Source: Drosophila miranda (Eukaryota; Arthropoda; Insecta; Diptera; Drosophilidae). Taken from it: a DNA stretch of 64,000 bases. How positions within the stretch are numbered: position 1 is the stretch's first letter; each line of letters begins with the position of its first letter. A program made the position numbers and the translations under genes. The stretch lies in the NCBI RefSeq assembly GCF_003369915.1, contig NC_046676.1:7719501-7783500 (forward strand), read 5' to 3'. Shown piece after piece: positions 10,199 through 20,383 of this stretch. Below the pieces are notes generated by a model. It did no database searches. It saw only the letters and a program-made list of their open reading frames with translations, and was not told where the DNA came from.

Positions 10199-12054
10199 GT
10201 TTGTGAAGGATGCACAGATTTAAAGTTGGGGAAAAATAAATTCAATCTGAAAAATAATTAAAAATTTCGTAATTTATACATGGCCAATGAGTGATACTCG
10301 TATAATCTACTATTCATTAAAATTCGAATTATAATAATTAAGTTGGAATATATTACCAAACTTAGAGCTGAAACATATACATAAGTATTGTGATTTAACT
10401 ATCTCTTCAGTCAATTATCTTTGGGCTTTATGTAATAATAGATAATGTGCCGTTGTAATACTAATAAGTTTGGTTTCTTTCTTTTCCGGTGATCTACGTA
10501 TATTTTTCAATAGTCATTTGATAGTCTCTTCACGATTCCACAAGAAATGTAGTTTTCAAACCTTAATTGAGATCCATAATATCTCGAAATAAGTAGGACG
10601 AACTTTGCGACCGCACCGCCACCGATCCGGTGGCATTGGCGCAGCAAAGGTGATCGTTCAAATTTTAAGTAGGGTGTCTCTTTGGTACGCGAATATCAAA
10701 ATATTTCTACAGTGCCTGCCTTTCGCTTTCGGTCTGCTGTTGGCTGGCTTAGGGGATGTGGGTTGATTCTTGTTTAGGTGGCTTTGGTTTGGTCACTTGT
10801 ACATACTCCACATTATGCGCCAAGGTCTACAGATTGTCAGTGTGGAGCGGGTGCTTATCCATTCAGCGGTCAAAAAAGTCTGTGCACACACATTTTCCAG
10901 CCAAAATGTTTGAACGGGCCCGTAAACTTTTGTTGCCCACAGTATGTAACCATCACAATCACAAACACAAGCACAAAGAAAAGACAAGGCGCACATAGAG
11001 ACAATGAAACATTTGGTCATTGAGAAACATTGAATAGAGAAAGGCCTACATCATTATTCAGGTTGGTTGCAAAAACACTGTTCCATTTAATTGGATAACT
11101 CACTCACACACAATTGTTGTACATATATAAAGTACATAGATAGCTTGTAAACAGATACGAGTATTTTATGTTTCTACTAACAAATCACAGCAGCTACATA
11201 AAATAGATGGATACATACATACATTCAATGCATTTGGAAATACATATCCATGTAGTCACTTCGTTATATGCACTGGTCCAACAAACATTTCAAACAAACT
11301 CATTAAACAAGGGGCTAACAATGCAACAGAAACAAAATACGAGTATATGGCTTAACATATATTTTATGTTTGAAGTATGATTTGTCCAATGCGATTTGGT
11401 CCGCTGTCTAAGCCACGACGAAGCATAAAGTACCTCTGACAAAGTTACCACGGCATGCACACATGCGCAGGCGCCACGAAGAGAACGTCAACATCATTAA
11501 TTTGTGGGGCCCGAACTAGGGTTACTCACGATGCGAGAAAACCAGTTTGGTTTCTTCATATCAATGCGCCCCATGGATTTCGTTTCGTGCCGTTTCGAAC
11601 AAATTTCGTGAGCCATGAGCGAATTCTCATGGAAATTATGGAGTAAAAAAGATAAAAATACTTAACACAGTAAAAAAACATCTGTTTATCTAATATCTAA
11701 TACTTTTTCTTGCAAAAATACACTGAAATTGAAGAATCTGCAATAAAAGAAACTCTTTAAGTGAAAAAACCCATGCGTTTGTTAAATATTTAACATGTAA
11801 AAACCATTTTGAAAAATGATTTAATTAAATATGCTTCGCTCTGCTGATAAATTGAATTTGAATTAGAAGAAAGTCTGGATTAGCAGTTAGTTAGGGACGG
11901 GACCAAAACAGCGCTTTTGGAGGGAGCCTCTACCACATAATGGACTTTCTTTTTGTGGTACAAAGCATCGTCTCTCTTTTGTTAATCCCCTTCAAATAGT
12001 ACGTGATGAATAACATTAGATATACTCGCCTGTGTTCATTCTGAGTAGGTGTCA
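10199..12054. other. Intergenic, no gene recognised
   Basis: About 1.9 kb of AT-rich DNA with TACTCGTA-type words (10297, 11155, 11340), ACATACATACATT repeats near 11210, and an ACAATCACAAACACAAGC stretch near 10955. A more GC-rich patch lies at 10600-10950. Frames here are short and have no recognisable motif, so I call none of them coding. Confidence 0.4.
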
Positions 12055-12315
12055 TTATCGTTGATTATCGTCCACGGTGGCCAACCGTTTCTGGCAGCAG
12101 TCGTAGGCCAGGCCCATGCCAACACCCAAGCCCAACCAGATCGGATATGTTCGGGGCTGTGTGAAAAATACTGTGAATACAGTGCCGATTATCAAGCCGC
12201 TGGCACCCTTCATAAGAATGCCTGTAATGCATTTGTCATTGGTCTTGCTAGATGACTCTGCCACGCGAGCTGCTTCCAATTTCTTCGCCTCCAAAGATTT
12301 CTGATCTTTACTCAT
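12055..12315 (-). CDS. Mic10-type MICOS subunit (cristae junction protein)
   Basis: Single-exon 86-residue protein. Mic10 proteins are small hairpin proteins of the mitochondrial inner membrane. They oligomerise through glycine-rich membrane segments and bend the membrane at crista junctions. Seen here: a Lys/Ala/Ser-rich N-terminus of about 28 residues, a first membrane segment with GASGLIIGTVFTVFF (about residues 37-51), a positively charged loop (QPRTYP), and a second segment with the diagnostic GLGVGMGLAYDCC (about 60-72). Flies have several Mic10 paralogues; this is probably the 60A copy, but I do not give a symbol. The ATG at 12315 is the only one giving the full N-terminus. A disturbed small membrane-protein frame lies 62 bases upstream on the same strand. 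Confidence 0.85.
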   Translation of the reverse strand: MSKDQKSLEAKKLEAARVAESSSKTNDKCITGILMKGASGLIIGTVFTVFFTQPRTYPIWLGLGVGMGLAYDCCQKRLATVDDNQR

Positions 12316-12376
12316 TTTGATATGCTACGCAGTTTGTTGAGACTTTGTGTTAGACTGATATATAATCAATGAGTTA

Positions 12377-12674
12377 CTACCTTTCGAATTTGTTTCCAAA
12401 ACTATGTTTTACAGTTTTTTGTGATTTTTCAATATCAGCCTGCATTATCTGATTGCCTAATGATTCTAGATCGTTAATGGAGAGCCTTTTTAGCCATAGT
12501 ATGAATAATAGTAGTATAATATTTGCAATTATTTCTTGGGTCGGGACATTGTGTTGGATACAGAGTGGGGCCAACGGTAACAAGGGGTTAACAGCATTCT
12601 GGCGGCTGACGTAGCCGAAATAAATAAACACAACCGCAGAGGAAGGCGAGATGGATGACGATGACGACTACCAT
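12377..12674 (-). pseudogene. Small membrane-protein frame, apparently frameshifted
   Basis: Two overlapping minus-strand frames. The first, 12674-12588, starts with ATG and encodes 28 residues beginning MVVVIVIHLAFLCGC, which looks like a membrane segment. The second runs to a stop at 12377 and has no ATG in its first half. It encodes a second hydrophobic helix (EIIANIILLLFILWL) followed by an amphipathic charged tail ending GNKFER. The frames differ by one base near 12615-12625 (GTTTATTTATTTCGG on the minus strand). Possible readings are a one-base sequencing or assembly error, a real frameshift mutation, or an unrecognised splice. The frame ends just upstream of the Mic10 start, so both could sit on one transcript. 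Not recognised. Confidence 0.3.
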
Positions 12675-12808
12675 AGTTACAAAATCCTAGCAACAATATT
12701 TTTTTGTGTATTTTCACCATAGCAACCAGAGGCTCGCGTGTCGTGCAGGATTTGAACAGTGTCGTTTAACTTCAAAACATAGAAAGATGTGAAGGATACG
12801 TACGGAAA

Positions 12809-14737
12809 ATGAAGTGCAAAAGGAATTTCCTAACATTTTTAGCCTTTTTTTTACATTTAGTTAGTAGCTTTTTTTTTATATACGTGCAATGTGTGGATGC
12901 TCCGTTTATCCATATTCCGGGCAATGGAGTCATATCTGGAACATATTTGAAAATGTTTCGAACCCAAAATATTAAAGCTTATCTCGGTATTCGCTATGCC
13001 CATGCTGGAAGATTTTCCCCTCCAGATATCGAACTAACACCCTGGAAGGGAATTTTTAACGCAACCTCATTCGGAGCGGACTGTTTGCAAAATCCAATGC
13101 CTTCCTTGGGTAAAGAAACCGACCAAATCCTGAAAATCTTGTCCTCCGATACCAATCAGGAATCAGGCAGTGCCAGGAAATACGAAGAGAACTGTTTGTA
13201 TCTGAATGTTTTTGTACCTGATGGTGAGTGGTAATTGTCCATCTGAAAATTATTATAATTATTTAATCATTATTATTTTTCCTAAGTTTGTAAGTATTCA
13301 AAATTCCATTTCTTCCATTTTCTTTTCACATTTTCAGGATTGCCTGAAATTAATGGATATGCAGTCGTTGTGTGGATCCATTCAGGGGACTTCTCCACCG
13401 GAAGCCCTGCTGATGTGAACCCATTTCAATTGGTCTTTAAGCAAAAGGTGATTGTTGTAACCTTTTCGTATCGGCTAAACATTTTCGGATTTTTTACAAC
13501 CGACGATGGTGAAGCCCAGGGAAATTATGGACTAATGGATCAGGCAGCAGCCTTGTATTGGGTCAAAAAGAATATCAACTTCTTCGGTGGCGACACAAAT
13601 CGCATCACCCTCATGGGGCACGATGCCGGAGCAATAAGCGTGGCACTGCACATGACCTCGGGCGAGTGGTCGAAGGGGGGCTTCCATAAGGCTATTATAA
13701 TGTCGGGCAATCCACTTAACTCTGTGAAACTACCATCGGACTACGAAGGCTCGTTGGACCAAGTTTCGAGCACTTTCGGCTGTCCACGCAGGCCCACGTC
13801 TATGTTTATGCAGTGCCTCAAGAAAATTGACGGAAAGCGACTCTCCGAGAACCTTCCCTCCGTGAGTTGGGGTCCTGTTTTGGACTTTGGATTGAGTAAC
13901 ACCTCATATCCGTTCATCGAAAACCAGCCAGAGATTTTGTTCAAGAGGGGGAGCTATCACAAGGTGCCGGTCATCATTGGAGTAACCGACATGGAAGAAG
14001 TGTTGACCTTATTCAAGGATAATCTCGATGCAGAAATCAGCGCCGCCGACCTGGAGGGTTTCTTCAACGACATAGCAGTGAATGATATGCATAAGCTGGT
14101 CAAGAACTACGAATGGTGCTCCAGCTACGAATTGATCTCGGAGGCAATCCATTTTATGTACAACAACGAGACGGATAACGATATGAGAAAGGCGAACAAA
14201 CATATAATCAGTGCCCACACCGAAAAGTTCTATATCACGCCGATGCAAATGTTTGCAGACATGATAAGCAAGGATCAGCACGTCTACAGCTACCTGTTCA
14301 AGACACGCCCCAAGAGTGTGCTTCAGGATCTTCCCAGTTGGATAAACGTGCCTAAGTATTTCGATCAGGTCTTCGTCTGGGGCAACCCATATATGACAAA
14401 CTCCGTGGAGTGGAAGTCTACCGACAAGAAAATTGCCGAAATTATCATGACCCTATGGGCAAACTTTGCGAAAACCTCGAACCCTACCAAGTCCAACGTA
14501 TACGTCAAGTGGAATGCAATGACTCCCAACAACGATTCGGTTCTCTTGATCGACGAGAACTTCAATACGGATAATTTACTCCAAAATCAGAGAATCAACT
14601 TTTGGAAATCGTTGTACCCCAAAATTCTATATTATTCAGCGGATTGCTGTAATTCAACAAGCTCAGGTAGCTTATTGATTATCCCAAAAACCATTACAAT
14701 ACTATCTACTATTTCTATACTTGTTAAGATATTTTGA
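12809..14737 (+). CDS. Catalytically dead carboxylesterase-like protein, probably GPI-anchored
   Basis: Two exons, 12809-13223 and 13338-14737, in phase; 604 residues. It belongs to the carboxylesterase type-B fold (cholinesterase/neuroligin/glutactin group). A signal peptide covers roughly residues 1-30. Family landmarks are present (YLGIRYA, EENCLYLNVFVPD, QGNYGLMDQAAALYWV, FFGGDTNRITLMG). The catalytic elbow GxSxG reads G232-H-D-A-G236, so the nucleophile Ser is Asp234. The oxyanion segment is HSGDF instead of HGGGF, and the triad His region (WINVPKYFDQVFVWG) has no His. Hydrolysis is therefore not expected; an adhesion or binding role, as for neurotactin or gliotactin, is inferred. The C-terminus (CCNSTSSGS then a hydrophobic tail to the end) looks like a GPI-attachment signal. 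The polyadenylation signal overlaps the stop codon. Orthologue not named. Confidence 0.88.
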
Positions 14738-14742
14738 ATAAA
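14737..14742 (+). terminator. Polyadenylation signal overlapping the esterase stop codon
   Basis: The text TTTTGAATAAAG contains the stop TGA (14735-14737) and AATAAA (14737-14742), sharing one A. No better signal is seen in the next 60 bases, so the 3' UTR may be only about 15-30 bases long. Confidence 0.6.
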
Positions 14743-15217
14743 GATTTCTTGAAAAAAACCTTCCATATTATAAAACAAAACTGTGGTTTCCGGGTCTAAC
14801 ACTCTCTGAAAGTAAGCAGCTTGTATATTTTCGTTGTTTTATAGCAATTCAGAATATATTTTTCGTTTATTTCGACCGCCAATACACACATATCGATTTC
14901 GCTTGTAAAGATACTTGACGGATGTATACCATCTGTAGTTCTAATATTAATAACCACCAACGACGCTTAGTTAAATAAATATGTATGGCTTTGGAGCTTT
15001 GATCCCATACATCATCCAAAAGGAAACTATTCCGAGAAATACAATACTACTCGTGCAGTAATTTGATTAAAATAAATCCGAATATTTGTGGGTCTGCCTC
15101 CTGTAAAGTGTTCATTTAAAGACTGAAACTTCAATATCCATTTGGAGCTTGTTGGATTACTGGCCCAGTCTTATAAAAGTACACTTTTTTGGCTCATACC
15201 GTTCCACACCGCACCCG
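14743..15217. other. Intergenic, Mlp60A 3' side
   Basis: Convergent 3' ends of the esterase-like gene and the Mlp60A long transcript. No coding frame is supported. Confidence 0.4.
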
Positions 15218-17822
15218 TTAGGCCATGGTCAACGTGCCAGCCCCGATTCCATATCCCACACCTTTCGGTCCGTAGTTCTTGCCGTAGCAGGATCGGCAGT
15301 AGATGTTGCCATCGGGACCATCGTTAAGGTTAGTCGAGTCCAGATACTTTCGGCAGCCCGAGCAGTAGAAGCACAGCTTGTGCCATATGCTGTTCTTGCT
15401 CTTCATCTGCTCGGCCGCAAACACGATGTATCCGCAACGGGGACATCCGTCCTCCGATTGGCCACCGCAGCGGTTAAGCTGTCCCCAACTGAAACAGACA
15501 CGGAAAATTATGTACAATCGGGTAAGCCGATAGCGATGAAGGGGTCCATACCTGGTGGGCGTATATTCGTAGCTCGTGGAGACTAGAGCTGGGGTGTGAC
15601 CGTATCCAACGCCCTTGGGGCCGTACAGTTTCGCGTAGCACAGCTTGCAGTAAATGTTATCATCTGGACCGTCGCAGGCCAGGACCGAGTCCAGGGGTCG
15701 GTGGCACCTGGCACAGCTGAAGCACTGCCTGTGCCACATCTTCCCCTTGGACAGCTGCAGCTCGGCGGCGAAAACGGCTCCGCCACAGCGCGGGCATCCC
15801 TCGCCTTCGGGCGCCTTGATCGATGTCGTATCGGGACACACGAAGGGTCGCTGCGATACGCCTTCACTAGGGGAAGGCCATGGAATAGGTTTGTAGTTGG
15901 ACAATAATATCGTGTAGAAGGGGATTACCCATACCCACCTAACCCCATCGGTTTGAAGAAAACCATATCCACATGCAAAGCCATATCCATGCGGCCCCCA
16001 CTTTTTGCCATAGCACGTTTTGCAGTAGACATCGTTGTCCGGGCCGTCGCACGCAATGATGGAGTCGAGGGTCTTTGTGCAGTCCCGACACTTGAAGCAC
16101 TTCCTATGCCAGGGCCTCCCCTTCGACAGGACCTGCTCAGCGGCAAAAACAACACCTCCACATCTCGGACATCCCTCTCCCAGTGGTGCCTGAATTTGTT
16201 CCACGTTTATGGCAGCGGTTTTCGGAGCCATTTCACTATAAAAATGAGGCCAATGGCATGCCCAATGTTAATAAACCAAAGCCATAAAGCTCAACAGCTA
16301 AATGAAACTCAAACTTCATCACGAATTAGTCGTACCTTTGCCTTTCGCAGTCTTGAATGTCGGACATTAAGCCATTCAGCTGTCCATAGCCTCTGGTTCC
16401 AAACTTTGGAGCATAACATCCTGTAAAATGATACTTGTTGATACACTCTAAACCCCAAACAGCCCCAAAAGCTGTCCGTAAGCTGTAAACAATTGAAAGT
16501 GAAAAGTACCTCGACAGTAGATATCTTTATCAGGACCGTCACAGTGAAGAGTGGAGTCTAGTGTCTTGTTACACTGTACGCACTTGAAGCATCTGCGATG
16601 GTACCCCTGGAATCGTAATGAAAGCTCTTTGAAATGATTCCACCCAACCGAAATACTCGGAGAAGGCATTCATAAAGAATTGTTTTTAATAATCATATAG
16701 ATATGTATGTCTGAGTGTCTGTTGCCCAAGAACACACCATACCCTAAGGCTTACCTTCCCTCTGGCAAGCATTTGCTCCGCTGCATAAACATATATGCCA
16801 CACCTGGGACAGCCCTCACCATCGGGCGCCTTTGGCGGAATTTTCGGTGGAACAAAGCTATAATGATTCAGTGAGGTGAGTGATTCAGATGCCTTCCTCA
16901 ATTAAGCGAGTACGAGTACCACTACAAGCACACTAAAATACATAATTGTACATTCAACAGGGGATGAATCTCATTATATGGCCCCCCTGATACAAACAAA
17001 AAACATCAACGAAGACAGACCTTAGCAACAGATTTGGGGACCACCGCAAGGTCATTGGGAGAAACAATATTTACCAAAGAACAAAAGACAGAACAAAAGA
17101 TTTTGAATTCTATTAGCTTTTCCCGTTACATTTTTACATTTTATTATTGAATTGAGTTTTTTACCATAAAATACATTGTGTATATTTGGACAAATAACAA
17201 AAGGTATACATAAAAGCTGTTCTGATCGTGAGTACCATCCCATACCAAACGGTCAGAAATGTATGGGCACAAAGGTGACAAGTTCAAAGACGAGGTGTAT
17301 CCATGGGGGAATGCAGTAGAACAAATAAAACAACATGTAAAACATACAGGTTCTAATAGCAAGCAAAACTACACATTTAATTCAAGGAATTTGACACTTT
17401 TCATACAAAACATATTTTATTTTAGTCCTTACTCTCTGTTGAGGTGAGAGCCAGTGTCCATGGACAGGCAACCGGCACCACCACCGAAACCGTAACCCTT
17501 GGGTCCGTATTTGCGTCCGTGGCAGTTTTTGCAGAACAGTTCCTTTTCATGCTCGGTGCAGTTTGTGGAGTCCAGAGCCTTGTTGCACATGCCTTTTGTG
17601 ATTAAACGGAACGGAACGGAAAGCAAAACGTTATGCCATGTTGCTCCAGGCAAAGATCGATTCGATCGAGGCCATAGTTCTGGTTTATGGATTCTCCCAA
17701 TACTTACTGCACTTGAAGCATGTTTTATGGAATTTGTAGCCACCAGCAACGCGCTCCTCAGCGGCATAGACCGACTTTCCGCATGCTGGGCACTTGGGAG
17801 TTTCCACGGGAACAAAAGGCAT
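15218..17822 (-). CDS. Mlp60A: Muscle LIM protein Mlp60A, long five-LIM isoform
   Basis: Exons: 17822-17708, 17592-17433, 16857-16755, 16606-16510, 16420-16336, 16235-15939, 15866-15552, 15488-15218; all phases agree and give 480 residues. Five CRP-type LIM domains (CPxCG...W/FHxxCF.C...C...LDS...YCxxCY) are encoded by exons 1-2, exons 3-5, and one each by exons 6, 7 and 8. Each is followed by a Gly-rich (Y/F)GPKGxGYG linker. CRP/MLP proteins sit at Z-discs and in the nucleus and scaffold alpha-actinin and other muscle proteins. The long form arises when a donor that overlaps the short-form stop codon is used, joining residue Arg-Asp-Phe-Val across the junction. A long flight-muscle isoform of this gene is reported in D. 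melanogaster. The LIM exons are therefore not separate genes. Confidence 0.9.
17429..17822 (-). CDS. Mlp60A: Muscle LIM protein Mlp60A, short one-LIM isoform
   Basis: Two exons, 17822-17708 and 17592-17429, give 92 residues, the known length of the short fly protein. One CRP-type LIM domain ([13 protein letters not shown]...HKTCFKC...CNKALDST...[20 protein letters not shown]) and a short tail ending HLNRE. It shares its first exon and most of its second exon with the long form. Reading through the internal donor reaches TAA at 17431-17429. The short form is a Mef2-responsive muscle protein in flies. A Mef2-like box (CTATAAATAA) occurs upstream near 19582, but whether it is used is unknown. 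Confidence 0.95.
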
Positions 17823-20383
17823 TTTGATGTGTGTGTTTGAGTATGTCTGCGGGGGGAGAGGCAAGGCAAAGACGGACAAAAACTTCAGTTAAATGCAATT
17901 GATTTTGGATGGCCAATGCGAATTGGCAGCGTTTCAGTAATATCCCACGGGCAGAGGCAAAAAAAAAAGAACTTAGCATATACATGTATGTATGTATGTA
18001 TATTTAACTGCGCTAGCGTACGATGCGTGTGTACATATATATACATATATGTATATGGATGTGATGTGATGTATACCTTCGGAGGTACTCTGTGAAGTAG
18101 TTCCTATTCGTCGGAAATGCCGCGGACTAGACTGGAAAGATTCTGTACACAGGTAGTCTATATTTGTGGATGCACACGGCACAACTAAGAAAATACAGTT
18201 TGCGTAATAAAAACAGCACTTTCTGAATATATCATTATTTATCATGCAATACATGTTCATGGTATGTATGTACACATTTATGTGTACATCGCATCGCTTT
18301 CGGCTAATGCTACTGCCAATGCTACTGCTACACCCATCCCACTCAGGGCGGTAGCAACATAGTAACTTTCAGCTCCCAGACAATGGACACACGTACACTC
18401 TGCTATTTCGGAACAATGGGATTTCGCATTCTGTATGTCGGTGCAAGTAGTTCCATATATTGATCCATAAGATTCTAAATATATTTTATTTATGTATATT
18501 AATTGCATATGCAAATTGTATCTAAAAGTGTGGTGTGTGTCCGTACGTGTATCAAAGTAATTCTGCACAACGGACAATTTATTAGCTGTCTGCACGCACA
18601 CTAACCTATACTATAGCGACTATAGAGACTATAGAATACATACATCTATATGTATTTATGTACATACGGTTGTGCTTAGTCTATAAATATGTACATACAC
18701 ACATGCATACATAGGATATGTATCAAAGTACATTCATGGCCTTATTTTAGGCGAGTCTAAAAATATATAAATAACTCATAACTGCTCAACCCAGTTCCAT
18801 AAATAAATACCTTACGCATACATTTGTTCATATTGAAATATTGAAATATTTACATGTGTTTGTTGTACATTGTATGTGCATACATACATACATACATATC
18901 TTTTTGGGGCTTTTCATTTCCTAAATTCATACGAGCATACAATACGGAAAAGCTACAATAAAAACAAAACATAGATTCATCTGTTCATCTGGCTTTATAG
19001 ATAGATACACACTGTACAATATACATACATATATGTATGTATGTTTTCAGATTTGAGGGAGTAGGATGTATGTATGGACATATAACGAATAAATTTAGAT
19101 ATGTACGAGTATGTGAAATGCAGACCGATGCGAACGGGGTCAAAAGGCCATGTTTAAATCCGTTCGTAATAAAGTACATACAAACATACGAGTATGTGCA
19201 CTGCTCCGCGATCTACATATCTATCCGATGTGATCGATCGAATATATGTACATACCTACATACATGTATGTACATGCATACACACACTTAAGATCATATG
19301 GACAGTGTGTGCAAATAATCCAGTTTGTAAATACATACGTATGTGTGTCCCATCATATGTATGTAAGTGGATCACATATGTATGTATGTAGCCCCCAAGT
19401 GTTTGATTGCCATCTGAATGTATGTTTTTATGGAAAATAACAATGGTTTTGTGCAGATTCGAAGCCATTAAAATATTAATAATCTTGATACCCTTCGAAA
19501 TTCAGTAATTCAGCAAATGTATGCATGGTATGGCGGGGGTGCCAGTATACCTACATATACGTATACCTATACAATATAAAATCTATAAATAAGTATGTAT
19601 TTATTAATTGTAAATCGCTCAATTGCGATTGGCAATGAGCCTAACAATTTATGAAGGCCAGATCTACGATCCGATCTACGGGTATGACTCGTGAGGTAAA
19701 ACAAAAACAAACACATTCTGCTCTGCTTGTGCTCGGAACTGAAAAAGTATTGAATATACCACGCATCTGAAAGCGTTTACAATTTGATTCCGCCCCAAAA
19801 CGGTGCCTAGAACGAGGTGTGCTCATTAACTATTAGGAATTTATGTCGACAACCGAGTACTCTCTTATTATGATAATGCCCCCACAACTCCCAATTAAAC
19901 CACCTATCCTATCAATTTGAGCAATATTCAAGAAACTCAAGCGGGCGTTGACCTGGTAGCAGTTTTTTGACCAGCCTGGGCCTCACCTTCAAAAAAGTCT
20001 TCGAGTGGAGTCGCTTTCTGTACGGGATTGCTGTGAGAAAAAAAGAGCGACGACCCCACCTGCCTTAGCACTTTAACATAACAAAGAAATCAATGAATGT
20101 CACAGCTCGGCTTGGCTCGCATCAAGGTAACAGACTACTCGTCTTAAGATGAGATAAACATTGGTTTTCTGGGTTACCAGTATATCAAATATAATTTAAT
20201 CAGTTTATATACTCGTACGAATAGCTATTTACATTTGACTTCATCTTTTATTTAAACCATGCAATAATTAATCGTAATTTATACATATTACAAATAAAAA
20301 AAAAATTATGTATGTACGAATTATGTATATGTATGTAAATTACAGTCACTGTAGAAGTATTTTCATTATCATTAAAATTATTA
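17823..20383. other. Mlp60A 5' region and Gpat4 3' flank; dense CATATGTA simple repeats
   Basis: No coding frame supported. The stretch 18000-19600 is packed with ACATACATA, TATGTATG and CATATGTA words, the usual low-complexity DNA of fly introns and upstream regions. Short frames here are translations of these repeats. A Mef2-like box lies near 19582. The Gpat4 polyadenylation signal (AATAAA on the minus strand) is at 20247-20252, about 130 bases past its stop. Confidence 0.5.

Noticed and set aside
15149-16426. Long plus-strand frames opposite the Mlp60A LIM exons.
   Set aside because: They are antisense shadows of GC-rich coding exons. The minus strand carries the conserved LIM cysteines.
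15218-16901. The LIM exons as a separate muscle LIM gene next to Mlp60A.
   Set aside because: All exon phases connect to Mlp60A exon 2 through the donor at 17432-17427, and no good start codon with a complete LIM domain exists for a separate gene.
18278-19468. Several frames of 60-107 codons on both strands upstream of Mlp60A.
   Set aside because: They translate ACATA/TATG simple repeats (runs of Tyr, Met, Ile, His, Thr) and have no coding signature.
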